A DNA stretch of 64,000 bases from Streptomyces sp. ISL-94 (GTDB lineage Bacteria; Actinomycetota; Actinomycetes; Streptomycetales; Streptomycetaceae), in the NCBI RefSeq assembly GCF_018614075.1, contig NZ_JAGGOZ010000098.1, forward strand, positions 1-64,000. The letters run 5' to 3'. A program made the translations under genes and the position numbers. The notes beneath the pieces are model-generated. The model did not search any database and was not told the DNA's origin. It was given only the letters and a program-made list of their open reading frames with translations. Positions 8,832 through 17,104 of the stretch are shown here, one piece after another; within the stretch, counting starts at the first letter, position 1, and the number at the start of each line of letters is the position of its first letter.

Positions 8832-10604
8832 CTACTGCCCGGCCGGAGCCAACTCACCGCCGAGGTAGAGCCTCCGGCAGGCCCGTCGCTGCACCTTGCC
8901 GCTGGTGGTCCGGGGCAGGGCGCCCCGCCGGATCAGGACGACCTCGTCGGTCCTCAGGCTCTGGCCGTCGCGGACGGCCTGCCGGACGCGCTCGCGCAGT
9001 CGCTCCGCACCGGTCTCCCGCAGCACGCGGCCGTCGGTCTCGACCACGACGACGAGCCGCTCTATGGCCCCGTCGTCCACCGAGAACGCCGCCGCGCAGT
9101 TGGGGCGCAGCCCGGCCGCCGCCCGCTCGGCCGACAGCTCGATGTCCTGCGGGTAGAAGTTGCGGCCGTTGCGGATGATGACGTCCTTCAGGCGGCCCGC
9201 GACGAACAACTCCCCGTCGTGGACGAACCCGAGGTCGCCGGTGCGCAGGTACTCCGGACCGCCGGGCTCCGAGCCCGCCCCCGCCGTACGCACGGCGAAG
9301 GTCTCCCGGGTCTCCTGGTCGCGCTCCCGGTAGCCGAGGGCGACGCAGGGACCGTCGATCCAGATCTCGCCGATCCGTCCGGGCGGGCAGGGCTCCAGCG
9401 TCGCCGGGTCGACGACGAGCACCCGGGTCCCGAGGGCCGGGAAGCCCGCGCCGACCAGGGGCTGGGCCCCCTCCGCTGCTTCGTCGAGCTGTTCGAAGCG
9501 GCCGTCGAGGAGCGCGGCGGTGCCGGCCCACAGGACGGTCGGGGGCCGGTCGGCGGGGCTGGCCGTGGCCTTGAGCGTGTTCTCGGCGAGCCCGTAGCCG
9601 GGGGACATCGCCTCCGGGGCGAAGCCAGCCGCGGCGAACGCCTCGGTGAAGGACCGTACGGCGGCCCAGCGCACGGGCTCGGCGCCGTTCGCGGCGACCC
9701 GCCAGGAGGACAGGTCGAGCCGTGGCCCTCCGGCGGCGGCCGGGTCCGCGCCGGCTTCTCCGAGCGCCGTCACGCACAGCTCGTAGGCGAAGCTGGGGGC
9801 GGCGGCATGGGTGCCGCGGAACCGGGATATCGCCTCCAGCCAGCGGGTCGGGCGCCGGATGAACGCGGCGGGCTCCATCAGGTAGGCGGGGACCCCCGAG
9901 CACAGCGGGAGCAGGATGCCGAAGAGCATCCCCATGTCGTGGAAGAGCGGCAGCCAGGAGACCACCACCCCGTCGGGCCCGGTCGGCCAGACGTCCTCGG
10001 TCTCCGCCACGTTGTGCAGGAAGTTGGCGTGGGAGACCATCACGCCCTTGGGGTCCCCGGTGGAGCCGGAGGTGTACTGGAGCAGGGCGATGTCGTCGGG
10101 CTCGGGCCGGGGGCCGGTCCAGTCGGCGGATCCCGGCGCCAGCAGCTCGGTGTCCACGAACGTCAGTCCGGCCAGTTCCGGGAGGGAGCCGAAGCGCTGT
10201 TCCAGGTCGTCCTTGATCGCACGGGTGGTGAGGACGGTGGTCGTGCCCGCGTCGTCGGCGATGCGGCGCAGCCGGTCAAGGCCGCGCGCGCGGGTCGGTA
10301 CCTGTACGGGCGCCGCGGACACCCGGGCGTACATGCAGCCCAGCAGGGACCGGATGAACTCCAGGCCCGACGGGTAGAGCAGCAGGACGCTGTCGCCGTC
10401 GGCGAGGCCGAGTGCGCTCAGGGCGGCGGCCCTGGTGAGTGCGTCGGCCTCGAGCTCCCGGTAGGTGAGGGCGCCGTCGGGGGTCTCGCCGTCGCGCAGG
10501 AAGACGTAGGCGGTCTCGTCGGGCTGTTTGACGGCGCGCAGATGGAGGGCTTCCGTCACGGTGCCGGCGTAGGCCGACTCCGTCTCCGAGCTGGTACGGG
10601 CCAT
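8832..10604 (-). CDS. Fatty acyl-AMP ligase (FAAL-type adenylating enzyme)
   Basis: 590 residues. ATG 10604 has AAAGGA 8 bp upstream. ANL-superfamily motifs are present: YTSGSTGDPKGVMVSH near residue 177-192, the FAAL-type SWLPLFHDMGM segment, YGLAENTLKATAS, YLRTGDLGF and the hinge/C-terminal lysine region SGKVQRRACR. This set, and the NGRNFYPQDIE motif of the C-terminal domain, fits the FAAL/CaiC-like group that activates acyl chains as adenylates and passes them to a PKS acyl carrier protein rather than to CoA. The protein likely loads the starter acid on the first ACP, which is outside the window. It follows the flavin oxidase gene by 17 bp, so the two are almost certainly co-transcribed and may act in one starter-supply route. 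The actual substrate cannot be read from sequence. Confidence 0.9.
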   Translation of the reverse strand: MARTSSETESAYAGTVTEALHLRAVKQPDETAYVFLRDGETPDGALTYRELEADALTRAAALSALGLADGDSVLLLYPSGLEFIRSLLGCMYARVSAAPVQVPTRARGLDRLRRIADDAGTTTVLTTRAIKDDLEQRFGSLPELAGLTFVDTELLAPGSADWTGPRPEPDDIALLQYTSGSTGDPKGVMVSHANFLHNVAETEDVWPTGPDGVVVSWLPLFHDMGMLFGILLPLCSGVPAYLMEPAAFIRRPTRWLEAISRFRGTHAAAPSFAYELCVTALGEAGADPAAAGGPRLDLSSWRVAANGAEPVRWAAVRSFTEAFAAAGFAPEAMSPGYGLAENTLKATASPADRPPTVLWAGTAALLDGRFEQLDEAAEGAQPLVGAGFPALGTRVLVVDPATLEPCPPGRIGEIWIDGPCVALGYRERDQETRETFAVRTAGAGSEPGGPEYLRTGDLGFVHDGELFVAGRLKDVIIRNGRNFYPQDIELSAERAAAGLRPNCAAAFSVDDGAIERLVVVVETDGRVLRETGAERLRERVRQAVRDGQSLRTDEVVLIRRGALPRTTSGKVQRRACRRLYLGGELAPAGQ

Positions 10605-10621
10605 GGGTACGGTCCTTTTCG

Positions 10622-12280
10622 TCAGTCGTAGGGAAGTTCAACCGGCGCGAGGCCGTCGAAGAGGTCGCCGGGACCGGGGTTGTCCGGGTGCGTGCTCCCA
10701 CCCAGCCGGTCGAGGACGCCCCATACCGCGTTCAGGGCGGTGGTCACCGCTCCCTCGGCGAAGCCCGGGGTCCAGGAAATGCCGTCGCCGCAGAGGAAGA
10801 GTCCCTGGGCCGACGGCGCCGCCCCGTCCTGCACGAACTGGTTGAAGAGCCTTCGCTGGTAGCGGTACTGGCCGGGCAGACTGGCCCGGAAGGCGCCCAT
10901 GAAGTGGGGTTCCGTCTCCCAGGTGACGGCGAGCGGACCGTCGATGATGTGCGACCTGATGTCCACGCCGGGGTAGATCTCCCCGAGCCTGGCCAGGGTC
11001 GCGTCCAGCCGCTCCTGCGGCGACAGCGTGGCGAACTTCAGCGAATCGTCGTTCCACGTGTACGAGAGGCACATCACGCCGGGCCGGTCGGGTCCCTCGT
11101 CGAAGAGGTACACCCCGCGCGCCATCCGGTCGGTGAGGGTCATCGCCATGGTGTCGCGGCCCGTGAGCGGGTCGGTGTCGCGCCAGAAGGGCCGGTCGGT
11201 GAGCACGAACAGCTTGGAGCTGCCCATGTAGTGGGTGCGCTCGACGGCGATCCACTCCGGGGTGCTCAGCAGGGAGTCGTCGCACCCGATCCGGCCGAGC
11301 AGGTTCCACACGTGCGGGGTGAACACCACCGCCGGATAGTCGCGGGCCTCGCCCGCGGCGTCCTCGACACGGATCCCGTCGCCGCGGCGGCGCAGTGCGG
11401 TCACCGCGGGGCGGGGGCCGCCCGCGTGCAGTGAGGCGAGCGTCGTGCCGGCGGGCCAGTGGGCGAGGCCGGCGGGCGCGTGGTCCCACAGGGCACGCGG
11501 AATCCGCTGGGCGCCTCCGTCGACGAGGACCTGTTCGGCGTCCGCGTCGGTGAAGACCACGCGCAGGATCTCCAGGAAGGAGTTGGGGAAGTCCGTGTCC
11601 CAGCCCCCGGTGCCGAAGCCGACCTGGCCGAATATCTCCCGGTGCTTGAAGGACCGGAAGGCGGGGGACCCGGCGAGGAAGCCGTAGAACGACACGTCGT
11701 CGTACTCGCCGACGAGCCTGTTCCACACCCCCTTGAGGGTGCTGACGTCACGCTCGCGGATGGCGCTCTGCATCAGGGACAGTTCGGTCCGCTCCTGAAG
11801 CGATTTCGCCCAGGCGTCGGCCACTTCCCGGTACACCTCGGGGAGTTCGTCCTCGGTGCGCGCCCATTCCCGCCGGCCGCCCAGGTCGATGAGGGTGGCG
11901 GGCGTCTGCGGGGCCAGCGGGTTGGGGAACGGGCGGGTGGTGATGCCGAGTCGGTCGATGTAGTGAAACAGCGCGCGGGCCGAGAGCGGGAACCGCATGG
12001 CCCCCATCTCCGCCACGTGCTCGGGGTGCGCGGGGAAGGGAACGGAGCGCATGCGCCCGCCCAGCTCCCCGGCCTCGTACACCACCGGCCGCAGCCCCAG
12101 CCGCATCAATTCGTACGCGGCGGTCAGGCCGGCCATGCCACCGCCGATGACGGCGACTTCGGTGCCGAGCTTGTCGGGGGGAACGGAGCCGAGCCCTGTC
12201 GGATGGCTGAGCCAGCGGTCGTAGGAGAAAGGGAAATCCGGTACGAGCATGGTGACCGGAGGAGAACTGGCTGACGTCAT
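10622..12280 (-). CDS. Flavin-dependent amino-acid oxidase/2-monooxygenase family protein
   Basis: 552 residues. ATG 12280 has GAGAGG 9 bp upstream. The FAD-binding Rossmann motif VIGGGMAGLTAAYE lies at residues 45-58, followed by the YEAGELGGRMRS segment typical of the flavin amine oxidase superfamily. The C-terminal FAD motif is in LFLCGDGISWTPGFAEGAV. The N-terminus (FPFSYDRWLSHPTGLG) and overall length resemble bacterial amino-acid 2-monooxygenases of the tryptophan/phenylalanine/arginine type, which turn an L-amino acid into an amide one carbon shorter. Related enzymes make 4-guanidinobutyramide starter precursors for some Streptomyces polyketides. Its pairing with the acyl-AMP ligase suggests an amino-acid-derived starter, but no amidohydrolase is visible here, so this remains inference. 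An L-amino-acid or amine oxidase role is the alternative. Confidence 0.85.
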   Translation of the reverse strand: MTSASSPPVTMLVPDFPFSYDRWLSHPTGLGSVPPDKLGTEVAVIGGGMAGLTAAYELMRLGLRPVVYEAGELGGRMRSVPFPAHPEHVAEMGAMRFPLSARALFHYIDRLGITTRPFPNPLAPQTPATLIDLGGRREWARTEDELPEVYREVADAWAKSLQERTELSLMQSAIRERDVSTLKGVWNRLVGEYDDVSFYGFLAGSPAFRSFKHREIFGQVGFGTGGWDTDFPNSFLEILRVVFTDADAEQVLVDGGAQRIPRALWDHAPAGLAHWPAGTTLASLHAGGPRPAVTALRRRGDGIRVEDAAGEARDYPAVVFTPHVWNLLGRIGCDDSLLSTPEWIAVERTHYMGSSKLFVLTDRPFWRDTDPLTGRDTMAMTLTDRMARGVYLFDEGPDRPGVMCLSYTWNDDSLKFATLSPQERLDATLARLGEIYPGVDIRSHIIDGPLAVTWETEPHFMGAFRASLPGQYRYQRRLFNQFVQDGAAPSAQGLFLCGDGISWTPGFAEGAVTTALNAVWGVLDRLGGSTHPDNPGPGDLFDGLAPVELPYD

Positions 12281-12641
12281 CGGGGAAAGCCTCTCGGGCC
12301 GTGCGCGAAAAGCCGGCGGGAAACGGCGGGAAGACCATTCCGGCGAGAACCGGGTCTCGCCGAACAGGCCGGGTATCGCTGGTCGTCAGCGTTCGGCAGG
12401 TCCACGCTATTGAGGCGCCGGACGGAGCGGCAACCCCTATGCGCCCCAGTGCCGGGCTGCCTCCGCGGCCTGCTCCGCCGGATCCGGCGGGCCGCATTTC
12501 TTAGGGGTGGGCACCCCTAAGTAGGGGCTTGCGTCCGCTCTTTCGCGCAGATCATTCTTAACGCCCGCCGCCCTGACCAGTTTCGGGCGGAAATCCAGGC
12601 GACGACCTGGCAGGACATCACAGGGCACCTAGGGAGAACAG
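12281..12641. promoter_or_regulatory. Divergent promoter region between oxidase and exporter genes
   Basis: A 361-bp gap separates the - strand oxidase/ligase/regulator group from the + strand exporter. I see no coding sequence in it. Its main structure is the cluster of TAGGGG boxes at 12500-12531, listed separately. Promoters for both directions must lie here, but I cannot assign -35/-10 hexamers with confidence. Confidence 0.75.
12500..12531. promoter_or_regulatory. Operator-like palindrome with TAGGGG half-sites
   Basis: 12500-12521 is a palindrome with 10-bp arms (CTTAGGGGTG / CACCCCTAAG) and a 2-bp centre. Its right arm also forms a second inverted pair, CCCCTA-AG-TAGGGG, with 12522-12527. 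The 10-mer TAGGGGCTTG at 12522-12531 recurs exactly upstream of the carboxylase/reductase gene (15596-15605). The position in a divergent promoter and the recurrence suggest a binding site for a cluster regulator. Which protein binds is unknown; the response regulator at 7905-8711 is a candidate. Confidence 0.6.
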
Positions 12642-14318
12642 ATGACGGCCTCGGGCACGGGTCGCCTGGAGCAGAAGGAGAGCGGTCCGGCCTCCGAGGA
12701 GGAGCGGGAACGCTCGCACCGTCAGATCATCGCGGTCATGCCCGGGTTGATGGCCGGCATGTTCCTGTCGGCACTCGACCAGATGGTAATGAGCTCCTCC
12801 ATCAGGACCATCGCCGACGACCTCGGAGGTCTCCAGCTCCAGGCGTGGGCGACCACCGCCTACCTGATCACCTCGACGGTCTCCACCCCGCTCTACGGCA
12901 AGCTCTCGGACATCTACGGGCGCAAGCCGCTGTTCGTCACGGCGATCCTGGCCTTCGTCCTGGGCTCGCTGGCCTGCGCCGCGGCCCAGAGCATGCACCA
13001 ACTGGCCCTCTTCCGGGGCCTCCAGGGACTGGGCGGTGGCGGGCTGATGGCCGTGGCCATGGCGATCACGGCCGATCTGGTGCCACCCAGGGAACGCGCC
13101 CGCTACCAGAGCCGGTCCATGACGGTGTGGCTCAGCGCGAGCCTGCTCGGCCCGCTGATCGGCGGCCTGTTCGCCGGGGCGGACGAGTTCCTGGGCCTCA
13201 CGGGCTGGCGCTGGATCTTCCTGCTCAACGCGCCCATCGGGGCGCTCGCCCTGATCGTGGTCGTACGGGTCCTCAACCTGCCGCACCGGCGCAAGGACCA
13301 GCGGACCGACTACTGGGGCGCGGCGGCCATCACGGCCGGCACCGTCCCGCTGCTGCTGCTCGCCGAACAGGGCCAGCAGCGCGGCTGGACCTCGGCGTGG
13401 TCGCTGGTGTGCTGTCTGCTGGGCGTACTCGGCTTCGTCGCGTTCCTCCTGGTCGAACGGCGCATGGGGGAATCCGCGCTGATTCCGCTGCACCTGTTCC
13501 GCGTCCAGACGTTCAGCGTGGCCATCGCGGTCTCGATGCTCGTCGGCGGCGGCATGTTCGGCGCGATCTCGGTGGTGCCGCTCTACCTGCAGATCGTCGG
13601 AGGCTCCTCGCCCGTCGCGGCCGGCCTGATGATGCTGCCGATGATGCTCGGCGTGGTGATCTCCACGGTGGCGTCCAGCAGGATCCTGAAGCGCGGCGGG
13701 AGCTACAAGGCCTTTCCGGTGACGGGTGCGGCCCTGACCGGGGTGGGGATGTTCGGCTTCCGGATGATGACGGTGGACACCCCGGCCTGGGTTCCCATGC
13801 TGATCCTCGTCGCGTTCGGCATCGGCATCGGCAACTGCACGCGCACCCTGATGGTCGCGGCCCAGAATTCGGTGCCGGTGGCCGACATCGGGTCCTCCAC
13901 CGCCTCGCTCACCTTCTTCCGCCAGGTCGCCGGGGTATTCGGGGTGGCGTTGTTCCTCTCGGTCCTTTTCGGGGCGCTCCCCGGGAGGCTCGAACATGCC
14001 GCCGCCCGCGCCGATGTGGTGTCCGTACTCGCCGAACCCGCGGTGGCGTCCGACCGAGACAACGAGCCGTTCTTCGAATTCATGGACAGCCGCCGGCAGG
14101 GGCTTTCCGATTCCTCGTTCCTCGAACGGGTGGATCCGCGGCTGTCCCGGGTGTTCCGGGAGTCTTTCGACGCCGCCACTGACCGGGTGTTCCTGATCGG
14201 CGGGGTCCTCATGTGCATCACCGCGGTCCTGGCCGCATTCATGAAAGAAGTACCGCTGCGTGAACTGAGTGCGGCCCAGCTGGCCGAGCGGGCGGCCTCG
14301 TCGGACGCGGCCGAATGA
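12642..14318 (+). CDS. DHA2-family (14-TM) drug efflux transporter
   Basis: 558 residues. ATG 12642 has AGGGAGA upstream. This is a proton-coupled major facilitator with about 14 hydrophobic segments. Segment 1 is followed by SALDQMVMSSSIRTIADDL, the counterpart of the LDxTIVNVALP motif of DHA2 exporters. Motif A reads GKLSDIYGRKPLF after TM2, and the helix-5 region has a glycine/serine-rich LSASLLGPLIGG. A cytoplasmic tail of about 30 residues ends the protein. It probably exports the finished polyketide and so gives self-resistance. It is the first + strand gene after the TAGGGG-box region and is followed after 28 bp by the phosphotransferase-like gene, so these two are probably one transcript. 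Confidence 0.93.
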   Translation: MTASGTGRLEQKESGPASEEERERSHRQIIAVMPGLMAGMFLSALDQMVMSSSIRTIADDLGGLQLQAWATTAYLITSTVSTPLYGKLSDIYGRKPLFVTAILAFVLGSLACAAAQSMHQLALFRGLQGLGGGGLMAVAMAITADLVPPRERARYQSRSMTVWLSASLLGPLIGGLFAGADEFLGLTGWRWIFLLNAPIGALALIVVVRVLNLPHRRKDQRTDYWGAAAITAGTVPLLLLAEQGQQRGWTSAWSLVCCLLGVLGFVAFLLVERRMGESALIPLHLFRVQTFSVAIAVSMLVGGGMFGAISVVPLYLQIVGGSSPVAAGLMMLPMMLGVVISTVASSRILKRGGSYKAFPVTGAALTGVGMFGFRMMTVDTPAWVPMLILVAFGIGIGNCTRTLMVAAQNSVPVADIGSSTASLTFFRQVAGVFGVALFLSVLFGALPGRLEHAAARADVVSVLAEPAVASDRDNEPFFEFMDSRRQGLSDSSFLERVDPRLSRVFRESFDAATDRVFLIGGVLMCITAVLAAFMKEVPLRELSAAQLAERAASSDAAE

Positions 14319-14346
14319 GAGGCAACGGCATGAAAGAGGCAGTGGC

Positions 14347-15384
14347 GTGACGACGGATGATGTGGCGGTGGATGGTGTGTCGGTGGATTCCGGTGGGTTC
14401 GACGCGGTGACCCCGTGGAGGGACCCGGCCTGGCGGGCCGAGGCGCTCGGCTGGGTGGAGGAGTCCCTGGCACTGCGGGACCTGAAGCGTGCCTCCGGCG
14501 GGCAGAGCCTGGACGTACGGGTGCGCCCGTGGTCGGTGGTGGTCCGGGTCCCGGTCGAGAACGGCCCGCCCGTGTGGTTCAAGGCGAACCCGAAGGCCTC
14601 GGTCTTCGAGCCCGCCCTGGTAAGGGCCCTGCACCAGTGGGTGCCGGGCCAGGTGCTGGAGCCGGTCGCGGTGTCTCCCGAGCGCGGCTGGATGCTCTTC
14701 CCCGACGGCGGTGAGCTGCTCGGCGGGCGGGCCGACGAGCCGGCGGTTTGGGAGCAGGCCATGCTCCAGTACGCCGTGCTCCAGCGGACGGTCTCCGCCC
14801 ATCAGAACGAACTCGCCGGTTTCGGGGTTCCCGACCTGCGCCCCTCGGTGCTCGCCCCGGTCTTCGGGATGCTCACGCACCGCATCGGCGGACTCGACGA
14901 CGGGGTGCACGGTGCGCTCTCGCAGATGAGCTCCCGCTTCGGCGAGTGGTGTGCCGAGCTGAACGGCTCGGGCATCGCGGCCACGATCGACCACTCCGAC
15001 CTCCAGGAGGGCCAGCTCTTCGGCCACGGGACCGGCCGGTACGTGTTCCACGACTGGGACGCCGCCTCGCTGGCGTTCCCCTTCGCGAGTCTGCTCGTGG
15101 TCGCCCGGGTGATCCGTCGGCGCTTCGGCGCCGACCGGGCCCCCGCCGTGCTGGCCCGTATCCGGGACGTCTACCTGGAGCCGTGGACCGACGACGGCCA
15201 CTCCATGGAGGAGCTGCGCCGGCTCGCCGACCTCGCCACCCGGGTGAGCCCGGTCGGCCAGGCCCTGCGGGCGCTCACCCCGGGGCGCATGTTCCCCGGC
15301 ACGGACGCCGACCTGCGGGCCATGCACTCCGTCGGCGTCCAGGAAGGCCTGGCGGCCGCCTGCGGCGTCGTGCTCGGCCGCTAG
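14347..15384 (+). CDS. Aminoglycoside phosphotransferase-fold protein
   Basis: 345 residues from GTG 14347, with AGAGGC 6 bp upstream; the ATG at 14330 is followed after five codons by a stop. The C-terminal lobe shows the kinase-like catalytic signature of the APH/choline-kinase fold: IDHSDLQEGQLF (Brenner-type HxDxxxxN/Q loop, Asp218), then FHDWDAASLAFPF as the metal-binding DxD. The N-lobe is short and has VWFKANP in place of a clear VxK strand. It could phosphorylate a hydroxyl of the product or an aminosugar as reversible self-protection, or a small metabolite. Its position directly after the exporter favours a protection role. Specificity is not predictable. Confidence 0.8.
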   Translation: MTTDDVAVDGVSVDSGGFDAVTPWRDPAWRAEALGWVEESLALRDLKRASGGQSLDVRVRPWSVVVRVPVENGPPVWFKANPKASVFEPALVRALHQWVPGQVLEPVAVSPERGWMLFPDGGELLGGRADEPAVWEQAMLQYAVLQRTVSAHQNELAGFGVPDLRPSVLAPVFGMLTHRIGGLDDGVHGALSQMSSRFGEWCAELNGSGIAATIDHSDLQEGQLFGHGTGRYVFHDWDAASLAFPFASLLVVARVIRRRFGADRAPAVLARIRDVYLEPWTDDGHSMEELRRLADLATRVSPVGQALRALTPGRMFPGTDADLRAMHSVGVQEGLAAACGVVLGR

Positions 15385-15732
15385 TGCCCTCAAAGCCGCC
15401 TGATCAATCCCGGCGAACGTTCGTGGCCAACACACTGGCCCGTATCCCGCACAGCGGAGAATTCCCGCGCTTCAGGACATCACCCGTCGCCCCTTCACGA
15501 GGGGCGGCGGGGGCTTCTCGCTGCCCGGAATTCTTTGTGCGCAGCCCCAGCGAAACAAAGCGAGCGCCGATTGCCGTCGGATGTGTAGGGGCGGTTAGGG
15601 GCTTGTTCCGTAAATATCGCCGTCGATAGCGTCTGCGGCGACGGCGATCCCGGACCATGGTTCGAATGCTTTCACCGCAGAAACGGGATCGGTTCAATGC
15701 GTCGTCAATCGACAATCCATGGAGTGGTGAAC
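15385..15732 (+). promoter_or_regulatory. Upstream region of the carboxylase/reductase with paired TAGGGG boxes
   Basis: This 348-bp stretch has no recognisable gene. Two TAGGGG boxes lie at 15586-15591 and 15596-15601, spaced exactly 10 bp (one helical turn) on the same strand. The second is part of TAGGGGCTTG, the same 10-mer found at 12522-12531. GAACGTTC occurs near 15414. The region probably carries the promoter of the 15733-20368 precursor and sugar operon. Confidence 0.6.
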
Positions 15733-16986
15733 GTGTCCAAGCCCCTGTACGAAGTCGGCGAGATCCCCCCACTCGGCGAAGTCCCGCGCCAGATGTACGC
15801 GTCGGTCATTCGCGAGGACCGGTTCGGCGAGCCGCTCAAGGCATTCCAGACCGAAGTGATCGACGTCCCCCAGCCGGGCCGCGGCCAGGTTCTGGTCTAC
15901 GTCATGGCAGCCGGCATCAACTACAACAACGTCTGGGCCTCGCTCGGCGAGCCGGTCAATGTGATCTCGATGCGGCAGAAGACCCTCGGGGCCTCCGAGG
16001 ACTTCCACGTCGGCGGCAGCGACGGCTCCGGTGTCGTCTGGGCGGTCGGCGAGGGCGTCAAGAACGTCAAGGTCGGCGACGAGATCATCATGTCCGGGGC
16101 CCAGTGGGACGAGACCTGCGAGGACGTCCGGCTCGGGGCGAGCGGCCCGACCTCGAAATCGATGAAGGCCTGGGGCTACGAGACCAACTACGGCTCCTTC
16201 GCCCAGTACGCGCTGGTCGACGAGATCCAGTGCCACCCCAAGCCGTCCACCCTGTCCTGGGAGCACGCCGGCAGCTTCCTCGTCACGGCGGCCACCGCGT
16301 ACCGGCAGCTGTGCGGCTGGGAGCCGCACACCGTACGCCCCGGTGACCCCGTACTGATCTGGGGCGGCGCGGGCGGCCTCGGCTCCATGGCCATCCAGAT
16401 CGTGAACTACCGCGGCGGCATCCCCATCGCCGTCGTCTCCGACGACGAGCGCGGCGCGTTCTGCATGGAGCTCGGCGCCAAGGGCGTCATCAACCGCAAG
16501 GACTACGACCACTGGGGCCGGCTGCCCGACGTCGAGGACATCCGGGCGACCGAGGCGTGGAACTCCGACGCCCGCCGGTTCGGCAAGAAGATCTGGGAGA
16601 TCCTCGGCGAGCGCCGCGCCCCCCGGATCGTGCTCGAACACTCCGGCCAGGACACCCTGCCGACGTCGATGTTCGTCTGCGACAACGGCGGGATGGTCGC
16701 CATCTGCGGTGGCACCAGCGGCTACAACGGCGACGTGGACCTGCGCTACCTGTGGATGCGCAGCAAGCGCCTCCAGGGCTCGCACGCCTCCGACACCGCG
16801 CAGAACCGCGAGGTCATCGAGCTGATGGGCCGCGGCGTGCTCGACCCCTGCGTCACGTACTGCGGGACCTTCGACGACATCGGCCGGGCCCACCAGCTGC
16901 TCTTCGACAACGCTCACCCCATGGGGAACATGACCGTTCTCGTCAACGCCTCGCGGCCCGGCCTCACTTCCCTCGCGCAGTCCTGA
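15733..16986 (+). CDS. ccr: Crotonyl-CoA carboxylase/reductase (alkylmalonyl-CoA supply)
   Basis: 417 residues from GTG 15733, with GGAG 8 bp upstream; GTG 15727 is an alternative with poor spacing. The enzyme is a zinc-free medium-chain reductase that reductively carboxylates 2-enoyl-CoA with CO2 and NADPH. Family landmarks are NYNNVWASLGEPVN near the N-terminus, WGYETNYGSFAQ (with the conserved Glu of the CO2 pocket; the usual Phe is Tyr), the nucleotide-binding IWGGAGGLGS, RRFGKKIWE, and SGYNGDVDLRYLWMRSKR followed by GSHASDT with the conserved His. The short N-terminus (MYASVIREDRFGEP) is typical of copies in polyketide clusters rather than the housekeeping enzyme. Its product is probably ethylmalonyl-CoA, for the unusual AT of the thioesterase module; longer alkylmalonyl-CoAs are possible. 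It opens the run of genes ending at 20368. Confidence 0.93.
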   Translation: MSKPLYEVGEIPPLGEVPRQMYASVIREDRFGEPLKAFQTEVIDVPQPGRGQVLVYVMAAGINYNNVWASLGEPVNVISMRQKTLGASEDFHVGGSDGSGVVWAVGEGVKNVKVGDEIIMSGAQWDETCEDVRLGASGPTSKSMKAWGYETNYGSFAQYALVDEIQCHPKPSTLSWEHAGSFLVTAATAYRQLCGWEPHTVRPGDPVLIWGGAGGLGSMAIQIVNYRGGIPIAVVSDDERGAFCMELGAKGVINRKDYDHWGRLPDVEDIRATEAWNSDARRFGKKIWEILGERRAPRIVLEHSGQDTLPTSMFVCDNGGMVAICGGTSGYNGDVDLRYLWMRSKRLQGSHASDTAQNREVIELMGRGVLDPCVTYCGTFDDIGRAHQLLFDNAHPMGNMTVLVNASRPGLTSLAQS

Positions 16987-17104
16987 CCGCTGCGGTCGGC
17001 CGTCCCGCGAGGGCCGCACCCGGCGTTCCGCGCCAACCCCTCTGCGCTTCGCCCCTCTGCATTCAGCCCCTCTGCATCCAGAAACTGCCGAAAGGTTCCT
17101 CCCC

